Counted from the first letter of the stretch, positions 10,501 to 19,009 are shown. The stretch: DNA of 64,000 bases from Limisphaera sp. (GCA_025057755.1 JANWVC010000001.1:1-64000); one strand, 5' to 3'. Made by a program: numbers and translations. Notes: generated from the letters alone by a model not told the origin.

Positions 10501-13500
10501 CGGGATCGGCGCGTCGCAACCCGCCCGCGCCCGTTGCTGGATCAGCCCCAACGCCTGATCCGACATCGCCCGCACCGGGGCGAAGCCGCGTCCGCGATTG
10601 GCCATCGGATACCCGGAGCGGTTGAGCGATTCGAGGCCCAGATCGAGCACCGGGCCGATGCCGCCGGGCGCGCGGACCATCACGTAGTAATGCGCGCCGG
10701 GCTGCGGGGGTTGAAAATCGTTGGCGGTGGTTCCTTCCTTGCGCACCAGCGCCGGTTCGAGGGAGGCGGTTTCCTGCGCGCCGGCGACGATTCGGCGCAG
10801 TTGGTCGGCGGGCGGCAGTGATTGCAGCGGGTCGAACACGGCGTTGGTGAACGCCACAAAACTCAGGCGCGGCGCGGATTGAATGACCTCGTTGCGTCCG
10901 CCCAGGGCCACGACGGTGACGCCGGCGTCGTTGCCGCCAAAGGTCTGGCCGCTGGTGCCGGCGCGCGGCAACACGCTCACCACGGCAGGGTGCAGACCCT
11001 CGGCGGGCGGGTTCCGCAGGCTCAGCTTCGCTGGATCGAGCAGGATCAAATCCGCGGTGGTGGCGACCTGCAGAAGCCCATCGTCACGAAGGCGGGCGGA
11101 TTGCAGCAGACCGAGGTTGGCGCCGGCCGGGAAGCTGATCAGCCGCACCAGTTGCGGGGCGGTCGCCAGCGTGATGTCCAAGACGGCGAGCTTGGTGCGC
11201 CCATCGGCGTCGGGCGAGAGCGACACCAACGCCAGCGTGCGGAACTCGAGGGCGTTGTTCACCGGCAACGGCACGCCGGGCACAATGGTGAGGCGCTTCG
11301 GGCGCGCGTCGGGCGCGAACGGCCAGAGGCCCGTCGGCTCAAAGACCGGATCGCCGGCAAAGCTCAAGGTGCGATACTGCGGCGGGATCAGATCGCCAAT
11401 CTGTTGCCCGTTGGCGTTGACCCTGCGCCCGGCCGAGAGCACCACGCTCAGGTAGCCCGCCTCAAAGTCGAAATCCTGAATGCCCTGGGTGGTGCGTTCC
11501 AACGTGGCGGTCAAACCCGCCACCTTGCCGAAAAATTCCGGCACGTTCTTCGGTGGAATGGGCAGGCGATCATCCGGCCCGACAAAATCGCCGTTGCCAT
11601 CGTTGTCCTCGCCCCGGCGCCCGAAGAGTCCGAACAGTCCTGATTCATGCGCCCCCGGGTTGTTGAAGCCCAGCACCATCTCCTGAAAGTTGACGAAAGC
11701 GACCTGCTGGAGGTCCGCTGCGCGCTCCAGATACACGAGGAAGGGCGCGCGCCAGATGATTTTGCTGACGACCGACTCGCGCCGCGTGATGACCGCGCCC
11801 AGAAGCCGCGTCGGGTTGTTCGGATCGGTCACGTCAATCGCGCGCAACCACTGGCCCACGAACCCGGTCGGGAACTCCGCGCTGTTGCCGGCAAAGCCGA
11901 CCTCGCCGCCGACCACCACGATGATGTTGCGGTTGGTCAAAGGCGGTTGATTGAAGACGTTGACGAAGGAATATCGCGGGATGAGGCACAAATCGCGCGG
12001 GAACGGCGGCAAGCGAAACTCCGACACCCGGCGGGGCGTCGTGGGATCGGACACATCGTAAATCACGAGCCGCTCGTTGCCGGCGGTGCGATCCAGCGCA
12101 AAGGCCGCGTTGCCGAACACCTCCACCCCGCCGCCGCTGCCCAGGCCGGGCAGCGAGGTCACGCCCGTCGCGGCGGAGCGGAACTTGAGCGTGAAGCTTT
12201 GCGCGCCGGGGCTGGCGGGGTCCTGGTCGAGCGGATTGCCCCGCAGGTCCACGACGGATTGATCGAGGGTGAGTTGATAATCGCGGTCGGGCAGCGCGCC
12301 GGCGACGCCGACCTCCAGGGTCTGCTGATCCGGCGCAAGCGTCAGATTGACCACGGGCGCGCCGGGGCCGCCCACGGCGACTGCGCCCAGTGCGGGATTC
12401 GTCACGGCGGCGCTGACCGGCTCGTTGAAACGCACCTGCAGGCGCTGGCCGGGATTGAGCACCGCGCCCGCCGGCGGGAACACGCCCACGACCATCGGCC
12501 CGACCGAGTCGTTGACGTCCACCAGCGGCAACGGGCCTTCGATCGTGACCGGCACGCCGTCGAACCGCAGGGTGGCGATGTTGGTCTGGGTGCTCCCGCC
12601 CGCCGAGGCTTGCACGCGCAACTTCACCAGCGACTTGACCGCCGGCGGCGGGACGACTTGCAGGCGCACGCGGCGCGTTTTCGCCTCGGTGGTTTCGACG
12701 CGATTGGACAGCACCACTGCGGCGAGCGGCAGCGGCGCGTTGGAGCCGGCATCCAAGGAAAACACTTCCGCCACGGCCACGCTCAGGCTCGGCGCGCCGC
12801 TGCCATGCGTGGCGACGGCTTCAAACGTGGCGGGGCCGCCGATGGGCAGCAGCGCGGGCGACCACGACCAGGTGAGCTTGAGCGGGTCCACCGAGGCGGC
12901 GGGCTGCTGGAGTTGAAACTCGACACGCTGGACGCCGGCCTGTTCGAGCAGCAGGAATGTGCTGACCGGTTTGGTGTCGAAGTCGTTGTAGCGCGGGTGT
13001 GACGCGGAAAGATACAACCCGAACGCCCGATTGCGCGGCCCCACCAGTGTGGCCAGCCCGTTGGCGTCGGTCATGGCGTAGGCCAGGCCGGTCGGCACGC
13101 GGCCCGGCACCCGCTCGATGCTGGTGGAGTGCAGCGTGACGATCGCGCCCTGCAACGGCTGATAGACGACGTTGGTTCCGCTGACCTCGGTTGCGCCGGT
13201 CACCTTGCATTGCAACGGCAGGCCGTTCAGCCCGACCATCATCGCGCTTAACACAAAGTCGGCAACGAGCGGCCCGGCGACATTGGCGGCGAACACCAAA
13301 AAGCCGGCCAGTGGATTCGAGAACAACCGCCCCTCCGCGTAACGCAACCGGTCCACGATTTGATAAACCGCGCCGCCCTCGTCGTTCTGCCGCACAATGG
13401 CCAGCGCGTAAGCGCCGTTTTCCGGGTCACTCAGACCCAGGGCCGTCGGATCGAACGGCAGGTTCACCCGCGCGGCGCCGTCGGGCATCGGTTGCCCCTC

Positions 13501-16500
13501 GACCCGCACGCGCAAGCCCGTCAGCAACGTGCCGTCCACCGGCGGGTTGGTGCCGATGAAACCGCCGAGTTGCGCGAGCGTCAGCGGCTCGACCTTGAAC
13601 ACGTTCTTCTCCTGGATCGCGCCCGGCTCGATGGTCACCCGCACCGGCCCGGCGGGCGATTCCACCTCGATGACCCCGCCCTGCTGGAACAGCCCCACCC
13701 GCCCGTCGCGGAAAAGCTGGCGGCTCACGGGCACCTTGGTGCGCGTGCCGTTGCGGTTCACCACCTGCGCGCTCAACACGTCGTCCACGTCGGCGGCGAT
13801 GAAGTTGTCGAAGCTGCCGTCCACGCCCGACAACACCGTGGCGGTGGTGCCGCGCGTTTCGTTGACGAGGATGACCGGCGACTGCGGCTCCGCGATGCCG
13901 GCCGAGCCGGTCATGCGCGCCAGGCCGTTGGTCGGCTCGTAACTGACCACCTGCGCGGCGGTGCGATCCAGGGTTTCGGGTTCGGTGCGGAACGTGAAAA
14001 GCGCCGGGCCCGTGAGCGGCCGGCCGGTCGCATCGGTCAGGTTGGTTGCCAGCGCCACGGTGTGGAGCGTGTCGGGCGCAAGCGGGTTCAACGGCAACAG
14101 CGTCAAGGCGGTGCGCGCGAGGTTGACCGTGAGCGTGGCCGCCACCGGCGCGCCGTTGCTGCCGAGCAGTTGCGCGCCAGCGAGCGCCGCGCCGGGTGCC
14201 AGCGGACGGTTGAATTGCACCACCACCGGCGTCACCCGCAGGACGCGCGTCGCGCCGTTGGCGGGGTTGACCGAGACCACGCGCAGGTTCTCCGCCAGCG
14301 TGCCCACGTTCGCGGTGACGGGCGTTTGGGCGTTGGTCACGACGAGGCCGGTCTGGCCGGTGTCGCCACTGGTCAGGTCCAGGGTGGTGAGCGTGACCGT
14401 GCCGATGGGAGCCAGCAGTTGATACGCGCCGTTCGGGGCCGAGAACGCGAGCCACGGCGGCAATCGCACGGCAAGGTTGGCCAGCGGTTGCCCGGTCCCG
14501 TCTCGCGCGACGCCTTCAATCAGCGCGTGCGGCGCGTTGACCCCCAACAAAACGTATTGGCCGGCGCCGGTCAGCCCCGGCAACCGCGAGCCGTCGGGCG
14601 GTTCGAGCGTGTCGAGCACGCCCCGGGCGTCGCTGGCCAGCCGCTCACGCGGTTCGACGCCGTAAAGGCCGCCATCCATGCGCACGCGGCCCAGCACAAA
14701 GAGCGCGTTGGTGGGCGCGCCGGTCAGTTGCAGGCGCAGGCGGCGACCGGGCGCCAGCGGTTCGAGCGCCAGATCGAAGGCCGCCACCACGGTGAAGTTG
14801 GTCGGCACCAGTTCGACGAAGTTGGTCGGCGCCTGCCGCCGCAGTTGGGCTGCGCGCGGGCGCAACACGTCCCCCGCACCCGCCACCAAACGCAGGCCCT
14901 GGTGGGCCAGTTGCCCGCCCTCGGGCGTGAGCACCACACCCGCAAAAGCCGCCGGCGGGAGCAGGTCCACGCGCACGGTCGCTTCGGTCAACTCTTCGTG
15001 ACCGAAGAGCAACAGGGGTCGCAGTGAAAACGCCGCCTGCACGGTCGCCGGATCGGCGTCGCCAGGGCGCTGGTAACCCGTCAGAAACGCCTCGTAACGC
15101 GGCGGAAATCGGCGCGTGCCGTTGTTGAGTTGATACGTCTCGGTCAGGTCGGCCTGCAGCTCCACGCCGCTGGGCAGCGGTCCGGCGCGATTGGTCAGAT
15201 TGACCACGGCCCGGGCCGTGACCAGTTCAGCCACACGGCTGGCGGCTGTGGTATGCGGCGTGACCCGACCCTTCGCTACCACGTTTGAGGGGTTAAAAGG
15301 AGGCAGGGCCACACCAACCAGAGGCTGGTGCGGGATCGGTGTCGGAGGCGCTGTAGGTGTCGGGTCGCCAACCACCAAGGCGTACGCACCGCCTGCGGGA
15401 ACAGAAGCAGTCACGGCCTGTCCCGAGACCGAGATGACCTGATCCACCATCCATTGCAATGCAGCTTCATTCCACCGCACCAACGCCACGGTGTCCGCCG
15501 GGCTGAGAACCGTGTCCACTTCCATGGACACCTCGGCACGGCTCTGTTGTGCCGGCGCGAGTTCCAGCCAGAAGGCTTGCAACGCGCTCCACCCTGGCGG
15601 CAACGGCGCGGGCAACGCCTGGCCATGGAGCGGCGTGAGAGCGGCGGTGGTGGCGGGCAGGGTCGTTCCGGGCGCGAACCGCACCTGCGTGCGGCCATCG
15701 CTGCTGATCAACGCTCCGCCGTTGAGCGGGTTCAAAAGCGTGACGTTGGTGTTGCGCGGCGTGAGTCGGGGCGGCGCGACGCGCTGCACCGCACCCGTGC
15801 CCAGCGTGTGCCAGCGCCACACCGGCAGATGATCCGGTGCGCTGAACCGCCACGCATACGCGCCGGGTGATTGCCCGAGCGTGACGAAGCCCAGCACCGG
15901 ATCGCTCGTGAACGTGTTTGTGTCCGCCGGCCCCAGCTCGGTCACGGTCACCCCAGGCAGGGGTTGGCCCATCTCATCGAGCGTGCGGGTGACCGCCAGC
16001 GCCACCCCACGCGGCGGCGGACGCGCATAAAGTTCGTGGTTGATCCCTGGCACGCCCTGGCCCGGCCCCAAAGCGAGAGTGTAAGGCAGGGAAACTTCGT
16101 TGGGATCCAGACGTCCATCAGGCACGACGGAGCTGAGATCAACATAAGCACCGGCTTCCTGCCATCCATCCGGCTCCAGCAGCCCCGTCGTGTTGGTCAA
16201 CCCAACCGCGGAATAGACGTAAGGCCCGTAAAAGACCCGGCTGCTTTTGTTGGACAGCACCAATTCGAGGTTCCACGCCCCAGCCGCACGGTTCCATCGC
16301 ATCGACCGATAATAGACGTCCACTTCGGTGGTAATCTGTTCCAACTCGATGGTGGCGCCTCGAAACGAAAAAACGACGGCGAACGCCGAAAGGTCATCAG
16401 CCAACAAGCCCAGCCAAAAAGCCAGCCAGAATCGCCGCCACTCCGGAAGCACGATTGCGATCGCGTCCCGGTCGCAGCCCGACCCAAGCCCCCAACCGCA

Positions 16501-16527
16501 GCTCTCCGTCCTTTGGGAGGACGACAT
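4513..16527 (-). CDS. Giant RHS/YD-repeat protein, about 4,004 residues
   Basis: The start is the ATG at 16527, preceded by GGAAGGG at good spacing; a GTG at 16560 is the upstream alternative. A basic, hydrophobic N-terminus (about residues 30-58) looks like a signal or anchor. Carboxypeptidase-regulatory and Ig-like domains fill the first half, including Big_5-like domains near 745-850 and 1340-1440 and an LVIVP-type segment (ERLVIYDVSDPTTPRRVSEF) near 1490. The RHS module begins near 2120 and continues as YD repeats. It ends in the classic core (RARFYDPFTGHFLQRDPEEY) near 3695. An extra beta domain interrupts the module around 3525-3640. The last ~280 residues are helical and match no fold I know. 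RHS shells typically encapsulate a C-terminal effector, but here no small immunity-like gene follows. It lies between a PEP-CTERM gene and another giant secreted gene. Confidence 0.9.
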   Translation of the reverse strand: MSSSQRTESCGWGLGSGCDRDAIAIVLPEWRRFWLAFWLGLLADDLSAFAVVFSFRGATIELEQITTEVDVYYRSMRWNRAAGAWNLELVLSNKSSRVFYGPYVYSAVGLTNTTGLLEPDGWQEAGAYVDLSSVVPDGRLDPNEVSLPYTLALGPGQGVPGINHELYARPPPRGVALAVTRTLDEMGQPLPGVTVTELGPADTNTFTSDPVLGFVTLGQSPGAYAWRFSAPDHLPVWRWHTLGTGAVQRVAPPRLTPRNTNVTLLNPLNGGALISSDGRTQVRFAPGTTLPATTAALTPLHGQALPAPLPPGWSALQAFWLELAPAQQSRAEVSMEVDTVLSPADTVALVRWNEAALQWMVDQVISVSGQAVTASVPAGGAYALVVGDPTPTAPPTPIPHQPLVGVALPPFNPSNVVAKGRVTPHTTAASRVAELVTARAVVNLTNRAGPLPSGVELQADLTETYQLNNGTRRFPPRYEAFLTGYQRPGDADPATVQAAFSLRPLLLFGHEELTEATVRVDLLPPAAFAGVVLTPEGGQLAHQGLRLVAGAGDVLRPRAAQLRRQAPTNFVELVPTNFTVVAAFDLALEPLAPGRRLRLQLTGAPTNALFVLGRVRMDGGLYGVEPRERLASDARGVLDTLEPPDGSRLPGLTGAGQYVLLGVNAPHALIEGVARDGTGQPLANLAVRLPPWLAFSAPNGAYQLLAPIGTVTLTTLDLTSGDTGQTGLVVTNAQTPVTANVGTLAENLRVVSVNPANGATRVLRVTPVVVQFNRPLAPGAALAGAQLLGSNGAPVAATLTVNLARTALTLLPLNPLAPDTLHTVALATNLTDATGRPLTGPALFTFRTEPETLDRTAAQVVSYEPTNGLARMTGSAGIAEPQSPVILVNETRGTTATVLSGVDGSFDNFIAADVDDVLSAQVVNRNGTRTKVPVSRQLFRDGRVGLFQQGGVIEVESPAGPVRVTIEPGAIQEKNVFKVEPLTLAQLGGFIGTNPPVDGTLLTGLRVRVEGQPMPDGAARVNLPFDPTALGLSDPENGAYALAIVRQNDEGGAVYQIVDRLRYAEGRLFSNPLAGFLVFAANVAGPLVADFVLSAMMVGLNGLPLQCKVTGATEVSGTNVVYQPLQGAIVTLHSTSIERVPGRVPTGLAYAMTDANGLATLVGPRNRAFGLYLSASHPRYNDFDTKPVSTFLLLEQAGVQRVEFQLQQPAASVDPLKLTWSWSPALLPIGGPATFEAVATHGSGAPSLSVAVAEVFSLDAGSNAPLPLAAVVLSNRVETTEAKTRRVRLQVVPPPAVKSLVKLRVQASAGGSTQTNIATLRFDGVPVTIEGPLPLVDVNDSVGPMVVGVFPPAGAVLNPGQRLQVRFNEPVSAAVTNPALGAVAVGGPGAPVVNLTLAPDQQTLEVGVAGALPDRDYQLTLDQSVVDLRGNPLDQDPASPGAQSFTLKFRSAATGVTSLPGLGSGGGVEVFGNAAFALDRTAGNERLVIYDVSDPTTPRRVSEFRLPPFPRDLCLIPRYSFVNVFNQPPLTNRNIIVVVGGEVGFAGNSAEFPTGFVGQWLRAIDVTDPNNPTRLLGAVITRRESVVSKIIWRAPFLVYLERAADLQQVAFVNFQEMVLGFNNPGAHESGLFGLFGRRGEDNDGNGDFVGPDDRLPIPPKNVPEFFGKVAGLTATLERTTQGIQDFDFEAGYLSVVLSAGRRVNANGQQIGDLIPPQYRTLSFAGDPVFEPTGLWPFAPDARPKRLTIVPGVPLPVNNALEFRTLALVSLSPDADGRTKLAVLDITLATAPQLVRLISFPAGANLGLLQSARLRDDGLLQVATTADLILLDPAKLSLRNPPAEGLHPAVVSVLPRAGTSGQTFGGNDAGVTVVALGGRNEVIQSAPRLSFVAFTNAVFDPLQSLPPADQLRRIVAGAQETASLEPALVRKEGTTANDFQPPQPGAHYYVMVRAPGGIGPVLDLGLESLNRSGYPMANRGRGFAPVRAMSDQALGLIQQRARAGCDAPIPVLRARRLSDDWRDPLYNVYLSQPIALVTQKTTPEELAALAQNPVRVILWSGFYLRAFLDPSVSHPAAQPFAAIVDPNRKVVLPRASVVAETLPGGYQMGPNPPPPGGALDVPGTFGTLSAHNGEFRHETVDMALPGRRLPIVFERTVGGQDLHDGPFGRGWDHVFDQQLTWLRPELFSGGRNLPLIVRALVGDNTTARPGDVIFQTGAGRNILFKNKGRQPPPEIANDPLVQELGWISKTDSFFLPDATEKGVFDVLFRFVDGQFARLTPDGMQFWYSSRGRLEKIYHRYPKNFIQLGYNERGDLVRLTDGSIPNEARFLRIGYFRFPSDPDADFAVDRPTTEPFVAGKIARLMDYTGREILYDYTSDGLLERRRGPALAGANGGFSGLPETRYVWSDACSGAVMGVIAGNGSSANGTPLFTASLTTQNPVATGGVGAAGNVGFTPPPANQAGVDNAQSSSTGPDGAQTGFTFDKFGFSKEIRMTGNGAPQANMQTRFNALGLLEEVVYPEGNSVRYTYDTSNVVFRARGNLLKEEHFPGPRGGSPAKLEATFAYDLRYNLPAGAHTDFNGNTLTYGLRGDGRDVTSINHAGAGTQEFDYDDFGQLLRVKTPEGIVTAYSYDAHTGFRRTETRGPAPPITYGYDNSRAGRLGVPTTVSLPRGAPVSAKYDDRLMLTEMTRGAYAEQRAYDENGNQILMRRTLGGGRAYEETRVYNQINFLASISLKNVETGTGTINLITTFVPDAAWRVKEMHLPGGEIRKFNYDHLGHLRRMELGSYFEEYDRDLHGNLRVFKRRGTETQRTEYDGYDRPVRVVSKGDGGDEVTTLTYFGKGERRLLKIEDPRFGTVLEVEHLAVDALGRPTSVIRRGQQTSANIAFAYPAGSSGGSTVQTGPRDTFTTGHDGAGRIIARRHSATDVTLTPDGNGNITSTVSTEGSATFTAEFTYNELDHQTAHSDGVGLRFAYTPRLDGLPTSIRDGLDQETTQTHSVLGELLALNRPSGVQFRHRYDANRQPSYTGDPDAGHALAYADGTLRLTEKRLRNGATLTFANANNPVNLPQNITMPGGSMTMSYDLQERVTAQQVNYVGGNYRATYTLDALGRVRAATYGSAGQHSATYTYDRLGPLTAVTFNEAHGSFTITSQIQSDGTRAAVTYPSGVTLQEQRHPSGRLEHITGPGGALCNITSYAGAEIPGQSELGGVIRETVLYDGRKRIVSRRYERIGDGRLLADVRYQYDPADNVRVRQQVHRHGRADLFSYDSGNRLLRAELGARPQIPAAVRTNATGLTGGAGFAPGLFARNYAYDGGGLDLLQTIATANPDGLTLPPFAATLTGHDGFLNAGAVNGFARASDPVGNTTATLLAARPGGSDPVLTPATLTYNGLSHLVRVQFPSTGVQIAYEYQPNGLMHRRTVTQNGTVLSDTALVWDEGRLIEEYERTGGSGAPALRARYYYADDDSPFAGDFFSGGLTNRFYFLRDALSSVVAVADANGEVIERVHYDAWGQPEIQGRDTQPPALAGVFPGGGNSVLVAFTEPVLPPRGAVTPGTNLLATLENFAASRFILTSGGQTVTVASVNLEENLGGLPFGAVVRLNLSGVAPSVLTLRVGGGTVADEWGLTNAEQVVTFTNGVPRSVAALGSTGPPRRARSAVGNPFLFHGAWFDYDAGLAYMRARFYDPFTGHFLQRDPEEYADSVNLYAGFANNPTSDRDPTGRMRLIRWVFSLLTKSPSKRTVEQEVKAVLQGTAAAAQVGKSTIRPAAKVNPLSAVAKTRQGAGSVLRSTADSASPAAPNAHASAKATFDTKRMGSLRTDAEAARTDIPADLLRREIERLELAELSHRELAPALYKRHQQLFKSIRTGNVDDLVKIAQRNNIRINTAEQVAERYGSRLPVRPGDVPGGDIFAENRVARAVEEEGFSLLNEAVVMAARAGDAEALERMREGIIHTLGARFLMEVRGSYEAILPAFRTRDFGRYETHFLDALAKGIPLERLTSHLRP

Positions 16528-16569
16528 GCCACGGTCCCTTCCGTTGCGTGAAGATTGCACCTTGGAGTG

Positions 16570-17223
16570 TCATCGGGATTGTCGTAACCGCCAGGCTACG
16601 GCGAGAATCCCCAGCAATGAGGGAATCGATGGCTCGGGAATCCGCACCTCTTGGAACCACGCCATCGAGGCCCATAGGTTATTGTTGTCGAATAAATCGA
16701 AATGCACGCGCACAGGAGCCGAAAAGCCGCTCACCGGCAAAAATGTCACAGCAAACGCCCAGTGGCGCAACAAAACCGGCTGAAGCGCGGGGAATTCCGC
16801 CTGCATCCGTTGAAGGGAGGCAGGATCCACTGGACTCGCCCCGGGCGCGGGCGGCGCCCACACCACGCCGTTTGCATCCGCGGTCAAAAGCACCCAGGTG
16901 CGCGCTTGCCCATCTTCCACAGTTACGGTGAAAGAATCCTGAAACGTCCCCGGCTCTGCCTCCTCGTCAGTAGTAAACCCAAACACAAACCCCAAAGGCA
17001 CGCTCGGCATCATCTGTTGGGCGGATATGACCTCCGTGGCACTCACCAAGGCTGTTCCCGCGCCGGTACGCAGTACCACGGTTCCCTGCGCATGACCCAC
17101 CACACCAGCAGCAATCCAAACCACGACCACAGCCCAGCTCAACCACCCGAAGGGGAAACCCACGGCCATGCCCGGGTCGGCGCCACGACAAAAAAAGCCT
17201 CCTGCACAACGGGCCGGGTGCAT
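16570..17223 (-). CDS. PEP-CTERM sorting-signal protein
   Basis: This 217-residue protein has an N-terminal signal segment (WLSWAVVVVWIAAGVVGHAQ). It ends in a PEP-CTERM tail: the motif IPEP, then a hydrophobic helix (SIPSLLGILAVAWRL), then a basic end (RQSR). In other bacteria such tails are recognised by an exosortase and the protein goes to the surface or extracellular matrix. The middle is beta-rich and not recognised. ATG 17223 is annotated; ATG 17169 (MAVGFPFGW) gives a more compact signal peptide and may be the real start. The RHS gene follows after 42 bp on the same strand, so the two are probably co-transcribed. No exosortase gene is in the window. Confidence 0.8.
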   Translation of the reverse strand: MHPARCAGGFFCRGADPGMAVGFPFGWLSWAVVVVWIAAGVVGHAQGTVVLRTGAGTALVSATEVISAQQMMPSVPLGFVFGFTTDEEAEPGTFQDSFTVTVEDGQARTWVLLTADANGVVWAPPAPGASPVDPASLQRMQAEFPALQPVLLRHWAFAVTFLPVSGFSAPVRVHFDLFDNNNLWASMAWFQEVRIPEPSIPSLLGILAVAWRLRQSR

Positions 17224-17527
17224 GATTTTAAGAATTCCTTAACATGAGATTTAGAAGTTGTCAAGTTCCCATTTGCCCCGCAACAAGAGGCGGTCACAAC
17301 GGGATGTTGGCTTGGACGGCTGGTACCGTAGAGGCCGCTCCAGCGCCGGGATCTCGACGCCTGCGATGCAGCAAGTCGGTGAGGCCGGAGAACCTGACGC
17401 ATGGACCAGGAGCAGGTGCTTCTCCACTGGGTTGACGAGCCCCGTTTGCAGGAGCGGCAGCAAAGATTCCACCATTGCCCTCGAGGCGGTGGAGAGGTTT
17501 ACACTGGGACGCGACGGGTGAAACCAT
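17224..17527. other. Divergent intergenic region with a hairpin
   Basis: This 304-bp gap separates the PEP-CTERM operon (minus) from the 493-residue protein (plus). No gene is seen. A hairpin can form between GGAGAACCTG (17387-17396) and CAGG-TGC-TTCTCC (17413-17425), with a 3-nt bulge. I looked for SRP, tmRNA and 6S signatures and found none. Confidence 0.5.
17228..17264 (-). promoter_or_regulatory. Possible promoter and operator of the PEP-CTERM/RHS operon
   Basis: Reading the minus strand, a TTGACA hexamer lies at 17264-17259. An inverted repeat with 5-bp arms (TTAAG, 5-bp centre AATTC, CTTAA) lies at 17228-17242, just before the first start codon. The -10 element is poor (TAAGGA after a 17-bp spacer). 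The repeat could be a repressor site or chance AT-rich sequence. Confidence 0.25.
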
Positions 17528-19009
17528 ATGGCAGACACAAATGAAGCATCGCCCAGTCCGCACGAGAAAGCGCTTCGGATCAATCTGGACGCGCGCTGGT
17601 ATGGAACCTTTGCCGAGATTGGTGCTGGCCAGGAAGTGGCGCGCTGGTTCTTCCGCGTAGGAGGTGCTTCCGGAACAGTAGCCAAGACGATTTCGGCTTA
17701 TGACATGGCGGTCAGCGATGCTGTGTACGGGCCAACGCCGCGGTACGTGAGTCGGCAACGGCTCGAAGCCATGTTGAAACATGAATTTGACCTGGTGGTC
17801 GAGCGGTTGGATCGCCTCAAGGGTGCAGAGCGGAACTTTTTTGCCTTCGCCGACACAGTCGCCACGCGGAGTTATTCACGTCCGCAGGAAGGGCACGGTT
17901 GGGTTGGCATTCGATTCCAGCACGCACCCAGGCAAGCACCCTCGGATGTGATCCTGCATGTGCGTTTGCTCGACAAGGAACCCGTGCGCCAGCAGGAGGC
18001 ACTCGGCATCTTAGGGGTGAATCTTTTATTCGGGACATTCTACCTGCGGGAGCGTCCCGAGCGTCTGATCCGTTCTCTGTTGGATCATCTGACGTGGGAA
18101 CGGATTGAGGTGGATCTGATTGATTTTGCCGGACCGGCCTTTGCCCATGTGGACAACCGGTTGATGGCACTGCAATTGGTGGAGCAGGATTTGACCGAAG
18201 CAGCCATGTTCACGGCCAGCGGCGAACCTGTGCAATGGGCTGAAGTGCTCTATAAACGCCCGGTGCTGGTGCAGCGCGGCAGTTTTCGGCCATACACTAA
18301 TGCGGCCTTGGATGTTTTGGAACGGGCACATGACCGGTTCACGCAAGAGCCAGAGTTGCAGGGCGAATCACCGGTTGTGGTGTTGGAAATGACCCTGCGA
18401 CATCTGACCACGGGCGACGCCGTGGATCACTTAGATTTCTTGCAGCGCGCGGACATGTTACGAGCGTTGGGCAAACCGATTCTGATCTCAAATTTTCGTC
18501 GTTTCCATCGGTTGGCCTCCTACCTCAGCCGATACACCACCAAGCCGATAGCCCTGGCGATGGGCGCCTCGAAGCTGTTCGAGATTTTCGACGAAAGTTT
18601 TTACAACCGGGACGAGGGCGGCCTGCTGGGAGGGCTCGGGCAATTATTTAAAAACCCGGGCCGGTTATATGTCTATCCGTCCTTGGATTTGAAGACAGGG
18701 CAGATCCTGGCGGTGGACAATTTTCCCGTGGCAACTCATTTGCGTCATCTGTATGAACACTTAAAGGCGAACCGCTTCCTTGTGGGGCTAATCCCTACCG
18801 ATTCGGCCTTCGTGCGCATCCGCCGGACCGAAGTGCTCACCATGTTGCAACAAGGCTGCCCGGATTGGGAGGCGTACGTACCTCCGCCAGTGGCCGCAGT
18901 CATCAAACGGGATCGGCTCTTCGGGTATCAACCAGCCGGTGGCCCCTATCCCGGTCCACTCGCTCGCGCAAATCCCCAGCCGGATGTCTCTTCCGGGACC
19001 TGCGGATAA
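17528..19009 (+). CDS. Conserved protein of unknown function (often labelled TonB-dependent receptor)
   Basis: The 493-residue product has no signal peptide and no transmembrane span, so it should be cytoplasmic. Its sequence follows a family I recall from Bacteroidetes and cyanobacteria, with landmarks such as GGASGTVAKTISAYDM, RYVSRQRLEAMLKHEFDLV, GWVGIRFQH, LGILGVNLLFGTFYL and VLVQRGSFRP. Databases often name it TonB-dependent receptor or nicotinate-nucleotide adenylyltransferase. Neither fits, since there is no plug or barrel and no adenylyltransferase motif. The last ~25 residues look poorly conserved. It stands alone on the plus strand, so the neighbourhood gives no clue to function. 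Confidence 0.8.
   Translation: MADTNEASPSPHEKALRINLDARWYGTFAEIGAGQEVARWFFRVGGASGTVAKTISAYDMAVSDAVYGPTPRYVSRQRLEAMLKHEFDLVVERLDRLKGAERNFFAFADTVATRSYSRPQEGHGWVGIRFQHAPRQAPSDVILHVRLLDKEPVRQQEALGILGVNLLFGTFYLRERPERLIRSLLDHLTWERIEVDLIDFAGPAFAHVDNRLMALQLVEQDLTEAAMFTASGEPVQWAEVLYKRPVLVQRGSFRPYTNAALDVLERAHDRFTQEPELQGESPVVVLEMTLRHLTTGDAVDHLDFLQRADMLRALGKPILISNFRRFHRLASYLSRYTTKPIALAMGASKLFEIFDESFYNRDEGGLLGGLGQLFKNPGRLYVYPSLDLKTGQILAVDNFPVATHLRHLYEHLKANRFLVGLIPTDSAFVRIRRTEVLTMLQQGCPDWEAYVPPPVAAVIKRDRLFGYQPAGGPYPGPLARANPQPDVSSGTCG

Noticed and set aside
13360..15027. Long plus-strand frame opposite the RHS N-terminal half
   Set aside because: Same GC-strand artefact; full of Arg and His, no recognised motif.
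17224..17527. SRP or tmRNA gene
   Set aside because: The hairpin lacks the conserved GGAAG/AGCAGC core of SRP RNA and there is no tRNA-like end.
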